64,000 bases of DNA from positions 62,001 through 126,000 of the forward strand of contig WHVA01000053.1 in assembly GCA_015179125.1 (NCBI GenBank), read 5' to 3'. The translations under genes and the position numbers were made by a program. Positions 13,401-25,154 of the stretch are shown here, in pieces (within the stretch, counting starts at the first letter, position 1; each line of letters begins with the position of its first letter). Below the pieces are notes generated by a model that did not search any database, had not been told where the DNA came from, and saw only the letters and a list, made by a program, of their open reading frames with translations. The DNA comes from Gautieria morchelliformis. Lineage: Eukaryota > Basidiomycota > Agaricomycetes > Gomphales > Gomphaceae.

Positions 13401-13720
13401 TCCACGAGGAAGCACCATCGAGATATCGACTCCGCTGCGTCTATTGCAACGCCGTGCATGTGCATGTGTCCGCCCATTCGACGCTGCCTCCCATGTTTGT
13501 CGACTACTCTGCTTATTATCACAGCACAAGCCCGAGGACGATCGAGCCTCGCGCGTCACGTGGAAATCCCGCTCGTAAATTGTCACCACCGCCTTGCTCG
13601 TCATGACAAGTGTCGCGCATTCACCGCCCGCATTCCCGAGGCATACTGATTCATCGACCATGCTCTGGCTCGCGGGGAGGCAATCTCACTCTCGGCGCAA
13701 GACGTACGTGCCCAGCGCGG
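10430..13720. repeat. Tandem array of a ~980 bp GC-rich unit (about 3.5 copies)
   Basis: The 20-mer gtcaatgctggttattaaag starts at 11191 and 12173, and with the same core at 13154 (spacing 982 and 981 bp). A second anchor, ccccaaattatatacggaca, lies near 11371 and 12331 and in altered form near 13315. The units about 11190-12170 and 12170-13150 are almost identical over their length. The unit before (about 10430-11190) matches only in pieces and is older. The unit after 13150 matches to about 13720 and then diverges. Within a unit the order is: tattaaagagcg, ttcaagcctacgtagccagc, the atatacgg block, a CpG-rich middle, ccatggcccatggcccagac, then gatgtggtaggtaac. No reading frame is conserved in a way that suggests coding. 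The function is unknown; it could be a satellite-like or regulatory duplication. Confidence 0.8.
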
Positions 13721-14356
13721 CGTGCGCAGCCTGGACTGGACTAGAAGTGGCGATGGGCCGTGGACACACACTCGTCTTTGGCACGCCTGGGGCATGCGGC
13801 CCCGTGCAGGACAGGCCTGATCCGCGGGCCGAAGCGCAGACAGACTGGCTTCGGACGGGCTATCATGCATGGGTGGTATCCGGACGAACATATTACGCAT
13901 CGCACGAGGAGGCGCGGACAGCGTGTTTACTCGTGCGTCTCCTTTGCTTCGAATCACGCAATACACCAGGCCGAACGCGACTCGTAATTCGAAGGAGCCG
14001 GGGGCGCACAGCCGCGTTTACGAGCGTGCTCTGGACTTCCGACCTGCTTTGGGGTTATAGCACCGCGCTGGGGCAGCGGGCCCTGTGTCGTGTATGAAGA
14101 CCCACTGCTTGGTTTCTTCCCGATCCGTGTCCTGTGCTTCGTATCCCTCCGGTGGTCCCCCAAGCCTTCCCTCCAGAGTACACTGCACCTCCAACCCAAC
14201 TGCACCTGCACCTTCAACCCGAATCCATCTTGAACCCAAAACTCAAACTCCATCTCCATCTCCATCTCAGTTCCCAAGCCTCCAACTCAAACTCTAAAAC
14301 TCTAAAGGTAACGACTCCACCCCAACATTCAATCAAGCTTCAAACTTCAGCGTACC

Positions 14357-14382
14357 TTTTGCCTCTTAACTTTAACTTTAAC
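14357..14382 (+). repeat. Short TTTAAC/CTTTAA microsatellite
   Basis: Three to four imperfect copies of a six-base unit (taactttaactttaacttt) lie just downstream of a pyrimidine-rich tract containing several tccatc repeats near 14250-14270. It is a simple sequence repeat without obvious function. Confidence 0.55.
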
Positions 14383-14542
14383 TTTCTGGGTGCAGCCCGC
14401 ACGGAGCGTTACGCCCGACGCCGATTCCACACTACACAAGCACAATCGCTACCGCCTGGTCCAAGTCCGTACAATGCCACCGTTCACTCGCCTCCGCTGT
14501 CCATCCGCACGTCTCGCTGCTTCATCCACAGAAGCGCCACGC

Positions 14543-14550
14543 ATATATAA
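14543..14550 (+). promoter_or_regulatory. Possible TATA element
   Basis: The sequence gcatatataaacc follows a pyrimidine-rich stretch and could be a core promoter for a transcript reading into 14.6-15.7 kb. No convincing gene is found downstream, so this is weak. Confidence 0.2.
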
Positions 14551-16122
14551 ACCTACTCTCGACAGCCGACACGCCCTCAGCCTGCGACGCACGGCCTTCT
14601 TTCCCTGTACGTGATACGCAGCGGCATGGTGATGTCCGTGTCCGAAAACGCCCACATCTTCGGTGTCTGTCTGTAAATGGCGTTCGGGACCTTACGTGCG
14701 TCTGGGACCGTGACCGGTGTCTGCCAATAAATCCGCACGGCATGTACGTCGAAGCGCAGTCCTCCCGTTCTGGGCGGCCCAAGCTTAGTGCATCCGTCAC
14801 CGAGTCAGGCTGGTCACTTGCCTCTAACTAGTGCCATGGGGTTGCCCCGGGCCTGGCGTGAATTACAAGTATTACCAGTACACAGATTGGCTGCAAAGGG
14901 GGCTGTGCAGCGTGGCGGCAGCCAGATGGGCACAATGTGCCCGTTTCAGCGGCTGTACCGACGGCGCTGCCCCAAAATATTGTGTGGCTCAGCGTGCAGA
15001 AAACGGCCCAAAGCAGAAACGGCTCAAGAGGCATGTTTCAACCGGTCTTTTTGCGCCGTTTTTCGCCACCGTTTAGGTCCCACGGCCCGTTCCATCGCAC
15101 GACTCGCGGATGCCCCCCCCCATAAACCATCCACACGAGGTCATGGTTTTGGAGCTGCTGGCGAGATTTCGATCAGCAACCCATTGGGTCTCGCAGTGTT
15201 CAACCTGGTTCTCTGCCAGGGGCATCCCAGGATTTCACGATTCAGCCGGACGCCAAGGATCGAGCACGGCTGTCGGACGGTCCGCTCTGACCTGTCCGCT
15301 CGCAGGACGACATTGCAGGCGACCTCTCCTGGACCTTGTCATCTGTCTGGGGATCCGCTGCAATGTATACAAGGACGCAATACGCCCCCGGCTACATCTC
15401 CTGGTAGATATATGCATATATATTTCCTCACGAGCAACGCGTACTCGTCCCGGGCTGAGGAGCGGCTCGTCCTCTTTGGGACCAGCCGCCAGCTCGGAGT
15501 TCCACCTGTCGTCAGCACCAACAACGTAGGTGAAGCCGCAATCGCACAAATCATTGACCGGGAAGATGTATGTGGTCACAAGGAACAGACCGCCTCGCTG
15601 TCGCCAGGGTCAAAGCCTGAACGGCATGCTTCCGCCGCCATTTGCGGACCTGCCGTGGAGACAGTCGATAGGCGAGCGACTAACCGCGAACACGTCTGCC
15701 AGATGGCTCGGAAATGATATATTATACGGTCAATTAACAAACGGGGATTAAGTTAGGCATACCGTGTCGATGGAAGATCGATGGCGCAAATTCAGGAGGC
15801 GAGTCGGCTCGCAGCCGTGGGATTGAAATGTCTAGACTCATATGATTCGTCGTACGCATTAGAACCACTTCGAATGGTGTAATCGTATAGGCCTAACGTG
15901 CAGCGCATGCGATACCTTATTCCACATGCTACGCCTGCATTCGACCTCCTCGTGCACCAGTCACTACGGTTTTATTGCGAGTTGCGACAGCCTGAGAAAG
16001 GTGCAAACAGCTGAGTAAAAGCTGCACCTGTGAGAAGGAGATCCGGTCACTTGAGATGAGAAATAAAATCTTAGTCACGCGAGTGTCGCTACGTTGTCAC
16101 GTTTTGTCACATAACTGAGTCG

Positions 16123-17435
16123 ATGCACGCCCTTGTCTTGCTTTCTTTGCTGGCCATCCTTCAAAGCACAAGGGCGCATGGTGACCACGGTAAATCATTT
16201 TTAAATTACCCTTCTCCTTATTATTCACTATCGCTTCAGCTAGTAAAGAAGCGGAGACGAACGAGCAATATGCAGCACGACACGTAAGATTTCTGTCTGT
16301 CTTCTGTCTTTCTGTTCAGGTATCTCACTAGCACCATATAGATGTCATCGGAGCATCACATGTGGGGCTCCAAGTTCTCAAGCAGTTGGTTGGTTGCTGA
16401 TGTGCCTGTTTCAGCGACTCTTTCGACATCAGGTCCTTTTTTCACCTCCATGATCTGAACCGCGACGGAAGCTGGGACCGCGCGGAAATCGAGGCCATCT
16501 ATGGCGTGCACCATGTTTACTCTCAGAAGCTTTCTGCAGACGACCAGGCGCATCAGGCCAAAGCGGATACCATCGTTCAGACCGTTCTGCGGAATGTGGA
16601 CAAGAATAATGACGGAAGGATTACAAAGGAGGAACTTGAGGAAGCTGGGTTGAACTCCCTTCCTAACTTCAAGGAACTGGGCGCTGAAGGTCATCATTAT
16701 GATGTCGAGAGCGGTCAGTTTCATCGAACGTTGAGCATTCAACGTGGTCGCCTGACTTATGGTTATTAGAGTTCTTCTTACACCACGAAGGTCTGTTTCA
16801 GGCTCGTCGTCTCTTCCCTAACCTGATTCTGTCTCCCCAGAAATTTATCACTCGACGCCTGAGACCCAGACGGACGAGTCGTATAACCACCCAGAGGACA
16901 TAGAGCATTTTGCCATGCACGAACAGATCGAGGCCGAGGAAGAGGCTCGTGAACGACGGTTCCAAGGCCTCCCTGCAGACACACCATCGAATCCAAGTGC
17001 ACACGACCACGACCATCCTGCCCCTCCTGATGCAGCAGATGCACCATCAGAGCCCCAAATCCCTGGTGCAGAATCTCTAGCACCCGACGCTTCAATGGCA
17101 GCCCATCCACATGATGACCAACATGCCTTTGGTGTTCCCGAACCGCCATTGTCCGAGCCACCCAAACTCCCCATCCGTGAGACGCCTCCTGAGAAGCAGC
17201 CGCCAGAGGTCAAGTATGGAAAGGCCGCGGCAGAGGGGCGGTCCAAGTCTGAGTGGGGTCAGGGCGAAGATGGTTACAAACGTCCCAAAACACCAGCAGA
17301 CAAGATGAGGAAGAATTTACCGTACAAGGTGTGCACCTTCCCCTCCTGGTCGAGGAACCTTGGTATGCTCACGAATCGCGGTCGCGCTTGGTGGACGAGC
17401 AGTACAAGTTCCGGCGTAATTGGGGCGACTTCTAG
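16123..17435 (+). CDS. Secreted/ER EF-hand protein, Ssp120/nucleobindin-like (7 exons, 323 aa)
   Basis: Exons are 16123-16189, 16240-16283, 16342-16361 (20 bp), 16415-16713, 16770-16790 (21 bp), 16841-17328 and 17403-17435; all borders are GT-AG and in phase. Residues 1-19 form a signal peptide (MHALVLLSLLAILQSTRAHG). Two EF-hand loops follow: DLNRDGSWDRAEIE and VDKNNDGRITKEEL, each with the expected acidic positions. The linker EHHIDSFDIRSFF before loop 1, the acidic region rich in Asp/His/Pro (HDHDHPAPPDAADAPSEP) and the C-terminal KYKFRRNWGDF are hallmarks of the fungal Ssp120/nucleobindin-type family. Those proteins work in the secretory pathway and bind calcium. Two micro-exons are unusual but both keep conserved residues. 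The gene converges on DOP1, with 185 bp between the stop codons. Confidence 0.88.
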
Positions 17436-17620
17436 GTTACGATGTATATTTATTTCTTCTGCAATATCCATTTTACATGGGTATACTTGTTTGTATCGTA
17501 TCTATGAAGTAAACACATCCAGGGAAGCGAATTAAGTTACATATGAACCGAAATTGGCAAAAGGAAGAAGGAACTAATCAAAGACAAAAGAAATCCAAAT
17601 TATAACGTGTCCGTAACTCG

Positions 17621-20600
17621 TCAACGCCCCTCAAACATTTCAGCGAGTAAGCCCTCCTCAATCGCCCCCCAGTCGATATTCCCGGCACAGTGGTAGACAC
17701 CCTCATACGACGCAATACTTACATGTGAAAAGAATGGCACTAGATCATGTATGCTTCCAATCTGTCGCACCTGTGAGAGCAGTGGCCGTCGCATCGCCAC
17801 TGTTGCGTTCTCGTGATACGAAATTGCGCTGTCAAGCTTTCCCAGTTGCAACATTGGTGTAGGGTGGATGTCTATGGCCTTGGAGTCCTGTGGCGTATAA
17901 ACACGTTAAAAAAGGTAAAAAAAAGTATGTTTAACGTAACAGAAGATTACATACTCGAGAACTGGACACTGGTAGATCGGATATGATGTCGGCCAGCTGA
18001 TCCAGTAAGGCCTCGGGAGCCCATGCATCGGGACGATATATCGCGTCCACCGTGTCAGTCACAAACATCCACTGATGCCTGTCGATTTGATAATATATTA
18101 ATCTTGGGTGATGGTCGCTCTCAATTAAGCCATGTGCTTGCTTACATTTGAAACTCCTCCGTCTGCAATGTGAGAATTAGATCGAGGAACTTCGAAGCTG
18201 ACAAAATGACTAGTAGGTCCTCCGACCCATCTGGAGGTGGATCAGCAATGGTTTGCTCAAATATCCGCAACTGCCACGCAGTGAGTGGGGGCATATGTTA
18301 CTCTGGTGACCTACGTACGAGCTCGGCCAAGATAACAGGCCAAAAGCTTGACAGGTTGTGGGGAGATAACCTGCAGAGCAAGACCCGTAGACAGAGGTAC
18401 ACCTAGCCATGAGTTAGTACTACTTCGTGTTCATGGAAATATATATCCAGCGAAAAGCAAACCTCGCTCTCCATCAGACTTGAATTTGGGTTACGCAAGA
18501 TATCCACCAGCTTTTCTTGTATTGAGGGTAACTGCGTCAGAAAGTGATTCCTCTCGCCAGTGAAGACAACGTAAGATAATCGTCGGAGGTTGAGAGATCG
18601 TACAAGCGTTTCATACTCTCTGTTGGCGAAAATATTGCTAGACCCCGTTGACGTAATTTTGCCTATCAGACGAGGTGAATATTGGTAGATATAGGTCACT
18701 AATCTTGACACGTACCAAGAAGTTCAGGAAGTGCCTGTCTATCGGAGTCCAACAGCGCACGAATGATCGGTCGCCATTTCTGGCTGGACTCTGGCGTTGA
18801 GTTGAAGAACCGATTATCATTGAAGGCATCCGACACTGGGCCTCGCCAAGCTTTAGCGCCTGGAGGGATTTTAGATAGCTCCCGTAAGGTGTCGAGGACA
18901 GCGTCGTCAACATCCAGGACTCTACTGTAGAAATAGTCAGTTAATCAAGTTCAAGGCCCGAGCTGCGACCAATAGTCACCTCGCCTTAGCCTTCATTGCG
19001 GGAGTGATCACATAATACACGAGATTGGTGCATACACCCGCCACTTTATCGTTGTCAAACAAAAACCTCCGCAAGTTGGGCAAGACACGGGAAGCGATGA
19101 AGTTATTGACCTGTAATCATATTTGTTACAGCCGTCGGACAAAACAGTCTAAACGTACTTGGTCAGGTAGATCGACGCCCACGCTAACCGTGGATCCGTC
19201 TATGGGTGGTACGGGGCCTTTCTCGTCCAGCGTGGGCTCTGAACTTCCCAATCAGTTTAGAACGCATCCCTTGGAAGGAGTCGACTAAAAAATGACAAAA
19301 TACGGACCTGGGGGCAATGGTGAATTTCGTCCATTCACATTCAATGTTTCCCTTGTACTTCGACGTATCCACGTGCTTTGGTCGAATGAACGCCCGGCTA
19401 TCAGAATGTTGTTATCCACGAGTTTTACATATATGTCCTAGAACACCAGCAGTTATGAGCTAGTGACAACCAGTGCCATCTTCTGACAGTCGGTTCACCT
19501 GCAGTTCCTTTCGGGTTCGTCGATCTTCTGTAGCAGTCGTTTGAGTAATCTTCTCCGCTAATACAGTGATGCACCTGTTCTGGCTGTAGGTTATCTGCAG
19601 GGATAGGGTACATTCAGACTCACCTCAGAGTAGGGTAGAGCTGCAGTTTGTATCCGTGGACATTACTTGTGATGTCCTTGGCTAGGGCTATACATCGACC
19701 CCACACTTGAACAGCTAGTGGACCTTCCAAGCGAGAGAGATATTCCTCGAGGAAGCTGAATATGACACCATCCGTCCTGGATAAACAGCAGCTAATTAAC
19801 ACAAATGTCTCCGGAGGGCGAGACCCTCACAGATTTGGGTTCACTACAGGTTTCCTTGTCTTGTCTGCGACGGTCACCCGGTACGATATGCTCTCACAAA
19901 GCATGTGCACGACTGTCTGGGCGCTAGACGTCAAAACATCCGCAATCTCGAAGGAGGTGCCTGAGTCGGAATAGTCCTATACAATGTATTTGGCATATCT
20001 CCAGGTCTCACGGAATGTCACGTACCGATGTACCCTTATACCAACATTCAACGATGGTCTCCAGGACCTCAGAAGATTGCGACCGGAAAAACCTCTCCAT
20101 TACCTTTCGTCCACGAGTTCTAGCGCGGGTGAAGATCAAAGAAAGCGTTTCCGCTTCTGGTTCTTCTGGAATTTTCGAGGTTGCTCCTGTCAGAGCCCAC
20201 AATTGATAGAGTACTTTAACAGCCTCATGCAGGGCTTGATAACCAGAAGAACGCGCCTAGAGGGAGATCAATTGCGCGTTATCATTGATATGGAATTGAG
20301 ACTCACTGATAGGAGTTCGTCCACCGGGTTGCCAACACTCTCCGAGCTGAACACATTTGATACAATACCAAGAAGTCCGCCGGTACTTGACTCCTGCATA
20401 GGGCGATCTGGTATGTCATCCTCTTGAGAACCCGTAGGATGCTGTGTTCGTGTTATGCTGAGCAGCACAAGCCGCTCGAGGGCATTGAGCAACATAATGA
20501 ACTCAGCATCGGTAGTGCCGGATGTAACACTGCCTAGCCTGGACGAGTCGTGATCCAAAATACGCTTGACGTCAACCAGAGCATGGCGTAGCTGTCGACA

Positions 20601-23600
20601 AACGCAGTCGCTTAGAGGAGATACCATGTAACCTAATAGTCGTGGAAATTGCGGCACAGTCATCAACACAAAATCCAGCCAGTGCTGTAATGTGGGACGG
20701 CCAGCGGCTTTGGTGATGCCATCAATCAGAGTCTGTACCAGGAGCGGGTTGATGTGAGTGAAAGGTCGCCCAGGGTCCTCCGGGATATGTGCCTCCTCGG
20801 AGGGTCCCACCAAATCATCGGCTTTACTGCTGTTTGCTCGAGGATATGCCGCGGACGAGGTGGATACGATAGAATGCAACACGTGCAACAATTTGTTTTG
20901 CAAGTCAACACGTCCCAAATGTACCGAAGAATATAATTGTCCAACGATGGCAGCTTCGACCGTTTCGACTTTTGGCGTCTCGAGCTCGCCCCTAGCGATA
21001 ATGGTCTGTATGATGTCGATCGCATTAGCTTGGATCTGGGCATTTGCATGGGCCATGAAAGGAACGAGAGCATTCTTAGGCTCAGATTGCAGATATCTGC
21101 TCGTCCTTGGCTCAATATCGCCAGCAAGAAAGGGTGACATCATTCGCACCGAAGAAGAATCTCCAGGAGGACATCCATGTATGTCGCTTCCGGTGGAACT
21201 AATCTGGCTATACAATAAGTATTACCATCAGTGTTGTTTCGTGAGCAATTAAACAATCGCTGCCTACCCGCATCAACACGATCCACGAAGGCTGCATGGC
21301 TAGATCTCTGGAACTGTGAACTACGAGCAACACGTCCAAATCCTTGGCCACCGAACTTGATCAAGGATAAAAGCGTCTCCAGTATATGATCTATGCGATG
21401 TTGGTCGAACCCCCGCGCGTATATGAAGCCATTAATCGCTCGGCCATTGTAGACGGCAGTAGACGGATCCCGTAGGACCGATGGGTCAAGGAGGTCCCAT
21501 AGTAATGGCTCCAGGACTCTGTGGTATCGCTGAGAGGCAAAACATGGGTGCGGGATATAAGACCATGCGCGCTCACCGTGTGTATGACTTCAAACTACAA
21601 CGCATCCAAGTCTCCCCTATACGTCGTAGATTTGGGTCAGAGTTCTTGAGCGTATCAAGGACAATGAGCATGGGGATTTTAAATCGAAAACCAGGTAACA
21701 ATATGTCGTCTAGGCGAAGGTATAATCAGCGGCATGGTGACTATCCAAAAATGCTGGTCCAACCGGTCAAACGCCATAAAACTCCAAATGCTTCATACGC
21801 TTCCTGGACGTTACGAGACTCGGGAGCGGTCAAACTTTGCGCAACGATCGATTCGACATGATCATTTGCCGTGGCACTTTCAAGCATCCATATTAGATGC
21901 ACAGTGCGCACATGGTACGGTGCATAATCTACGCGCAGAAACCGAAATAGCTGAACATTCGTCAAGCGAGGTGAAGAGCAAAAGTTTAAGACAACGCACG
22001 ACATTAATCATCCTGAACATTGTCGACCTCTCATCAAACACCAGACGTGGCTGCAAGCTAGTCGAGTTTCCCAGAGCCACCACCGTACTCACCACCCGAT
22101 CAATCACAACAAAAGAAGACGACTGTAGGACGTAAACAAATGGGACCTTTTAACCTGCATTTATGCCAAACTGTATAGGACCTACCTGGTCAAGCGTTGC
22201 CAAAACGGCCATTAGCCACTGTGTAGGCTCCCACTCCACCGTCATCGTGTTGTCGTCCAGTTTGTCAGCAAGGCTAGTCATCAAGGCTAGGGTTGATACG
22301 AAGCACTCCAGGACGCGAGGCCGCTGGTCTGAGCCATTAACAATGGCTTGAGCGTAAGCTATGCTCAGTACGACCAGATCTTCGAATGCTGACACAAACG
22401 GTACGTCGCTTCGTGGTGTCCTCATCTGTCCCTCAAGCTCGTCTCCGACAAGCGTGATACCAAAGAAGTTGCAGGCGCGACGGTATGGATTACTCATAGA
22501 TATGTCTCTGTCTTGGTCCTCACCAATAAATACTGGTCGAATCAAGGCGGCTCCAGGGATTTGCTGGGTTACGTCTTCGAAAAGTTGTAATGCCTCGCGT
22601 AGAGCTTGTGCATATAATTTTGCTGAGTCAACAGCCACAAGTGTCTGTAATATCCCCATCAGCTATGATATGATGGTGCAGGGATCAACAAAACAGGTAA
22701 AAGGCACCTTTAAAACTTCCAGCAATCCAGCGAGGAATAGGGGTAAATGCAGTTCTAGGACTTCTTCTTCCTGCGATCGTAGTCGCGTTAATACGAACTT
22801 AACCATCGACATGGCTTCGAATATTGTTGAAGTTGAGCTAGTAATGAGCTCTAGTCGAACGGCTCCGAAGAGTTGCCTCCAAACGGCAACAGGCTCTACG
22901 GCATCGTAAAGGGCATTGCCCGTCATGAGTAGCTGTAGCAACGTATAGCCTTCAACGACAGTAGTATCAGTAGTCTGTAAGGACTCACATCTGCACTCGT
23001 CTCCCTCTCTGTGAGCACGCTCCGTTTCACGGCCTTGAGGGCATCATAAAGTAAACCATCTACCAGCGGACCACCCAGCTCCCACTTGTCTAGTAAGCTT
23101 ATAAATATTTTAAATGGCCGAGAACTAGGGTGTGGCAACGCGAACATGTCTTCCCGTAGCGTATCGCGTAAGAGAGGAAGCACATTCGCTCCAAAAAATG
23201 CAGCGTGATTCTCTTCTGAGCCTGGGCCAAGCAGCCAGCCGAAAAGACGGCGGTTGAGAGAAAGGTCTCGTCGTAGCACGACGTTGCTGGCAGACTTCAT
23301 GAGAATACGCTGATCACCTTCTGGGGCACTGAAGCAAATGGGTCGTGAACAGGGCCAGATATTAACAAATGGGACTTACTGCTTCAGTGCGTGGCTATCT
23401 ACAGGAAGTGTCTGCTCCAGGAGGTCCAACGCTCCTCGTCTGACGAGCAGATTGTCGTCTTCCAGGGCAGCAGCAAACGCACGGATCATCAACCCGATAT
23501 CGCGTCCAATGATGTGCGTAATGTCTGTTTATCGATCAACACAATATAATGAAGAACAAGCAAAGAGACCGAACCTTCGTCGCCGTTCAACTTGGGGAGA

Positions 23601-24626
23601 CGTCTCGCTAGAAAGTTAAGAGCCGTCTGACGGGCAGATGGCGTGGTTAAGATAACGAGCCATATATTTTGAAAGAAAAATGCAGGTGAAACGGTCCCGG
23701 AGAGTCGGTCAAGGAGACCCAGCACCTAGAGTCACGCCAGCTTTATCAGCATGTGGAGGATTCCAAGAAAGAGAAACAAGGGCGCGGCATATATCTCACC
23801 TTGTCAAAAAACTCCCCTGTTTCCTCTTCAAGCCCTGGAAGCAATGCGAGGATGAATGCTTTCATGACAGGGCGTAGACCTTCTTGCAAGGGGAGGTAGT
23901 GCGTATCATACACGTTGAGAAGTGTGGGCTACGCGTCCCCACTAAGTAACCCCGCAATTGTCCAAGAATATCAATCGTACCTTGACCGATGTAGCCGCAT
24001 ATTCAAAAAACGGAAAAAGCCCTGCACTCCAAAGTTGAAGGTCGCGCTTCAGACCTTCGGACTAAGGCCGTAAGAATTGAACACCAAGAGTGTAATATCA
24101 AGGGAGAAAACACACCCCAAGGACAGCTAGAATATGTGTGTAAACATCAAGAGCACGCTGATGCACTCCAGTGGGAAGTGCGGGATTGAGGCACTGCGAC
24201 AGCCGTTTCGCCACTATCAACTTGCGTGGTATTTCTTTGAATTGCATGTACGACTGGAAAGTCTGGTCTCGGCAATCGGGTTACTAGAGAATCTAGTAGG
24301 ATGAGGGAGGGGCGTACTTTAAGAAGCTTTGTGAGGAACGCGATGAAGTCGGCCCACTCGTGTACATTGTCAAATGTCTGAAGGCACCGGTCCACCTGGG
24401 TCGTGTACTTTTTGAATTTAGGATCCGCGCTCAACGACGCGGCCAGGCTTGCTGTGCACACAACCGTTAGCAAGAATCCATTGCGCACACAACGCAATCA
24501 CAACGCACCGCGTTCGCCAGCACGCAAGCTAGCGACGGATCCTGACGTCCGTGTAGGCAATACGCTAGCGGTTGCAACGTCTCTATTTATCCTGGGTGCG
24601 CTAGCGTTAGCTTCGGAGGGTAGCAT
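17621..24626 (-). CDS. DOP1: DOP1 (Dopey) family protein, about two dozen exons
   Basis: The start ATG is at 24624-24626. The first exons are 24626-24509, 24451-24318, 24253-24116, 24061-23981, 23928-23800 and 23725-23575, all GT-AG and in phase; the rest continues in many small exons to the stop at 17621. Diagnostic blocks: DPKFKKYTTQVDRCLQTFDN then EWADFIAFLTKLLK (residues ~50-85), ALPTGVHQRALDVYTHILAV, LLPGLEEETGEFFDKVLGLL, GTVSPAFFFQNIWLVILTTP and DIGLMIRAFAAALEDDNLLV. These form the conserved Dopey N-terminal region. The C-terminal part (exons 21215-20268 and 17854-17621) is the weaker Dopey C-terminal domain. DOP1 forms a complex with the Arf-GEF-like Mon2 and acts in endosome-Golgi traffic. 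Estimated length is roughly 1,800 residues, as usual for the family. Exact exon borders between 23.5 and 17.9 kb were not all fixed. Confidence 0.9.
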
Positions 24627-25154
24627 GTCGGTCCGTGAACCTGGTCGTGGTGGGAGACTGCCAAGGATGGAATAATTTCTCGCGCTGAGATATCTTTTGA
24701 AATTGTCGACTATCACTGATTGAGGTCACTACAGACTAGAGACCAGGTTGAACGCATGCATGCATGCGACAACGAGGTTGACGTAAACGTATTGGGCTAA
24801 TACTTTAGCTGGTACGTATTTATCGATTATCCAAGACAGCTATACAGTTACAAGATTTCAGAAATATGTGCACACTATAATCCAACTGTCTGTCAAGTTC
24901 CACTGTCATCGACGAGTTATGCTGAGAGTAAAGCTGTCAAGGCGGGTGGAACCTCCCCCCGACGTCATATGGCCAATGACAGTTGTTTGATCAAGGAGTG
25001 ACAGCTTTACTCTCGGGCACTCTGATATCTAGCCTCAAGTCCCTTATCAGTGGAGGGCATTGCTCAGCGGTATATCGTCCTGGATGTTCTTGAATAATGT
25101 CACGGTAGGACGAGGCCGAATTGTTGCGACTCCTTTAATCACTAGCTCGAACTA
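24627..25154. other. Intergenic region upstream of DOP1
   Basis: It holds the inverted repeat at 24924-25014 and otherwise nothing I can support. A palindromic gcatgcatgcatgc run lies near 24755-24767. Confidence 0.4.
24924..25014. repeat. 16-bp perfect inverted repeat with 59-bp loop
   Basis: gagagtaaagctgtca at 24924-24939 is matched exactly by its reverse complement tgacagctttactctc at 24999-25014. The 59-bp spacer contains no open frame. It could be the remnant of a small inverted-repeat element or a transcript hairpin. It lies between the DOP1 start and a decayed NACHT gene. No target-site duplication was found next to it. Confidence 0.6.

Larger units (their letters stand above)
13721..16122. 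other. Gene-poor GC-rich region; one long ORF of doubtful reality
   Basis: From 13.72 to 16.12 kb I cannot support a gene. A plus-strand frame at 14788-15717 (309 codons) is open but arginine/alanine/proline-rich, with no hydrophobic core pattern or domain. A minus-strand frame at 15235-15579 has a somewhat more protein-like start (MTTYIFPVNDLCDCGFTYVV) but soon becomes basic and compositionally odd. Both may be chance frames in GC-rich DNA. The last 400 bp hold the promoter of the EF-hand gene. Confidence 0.4.

Noticed and set aside
14788-15717. 309-codon plus-strand open frame
   Set aside because: Arg/Pro/Ala-rich composition typical of GC-rich chance frames, no domain, no hydrophobic pattern, competing frame on the other strand.
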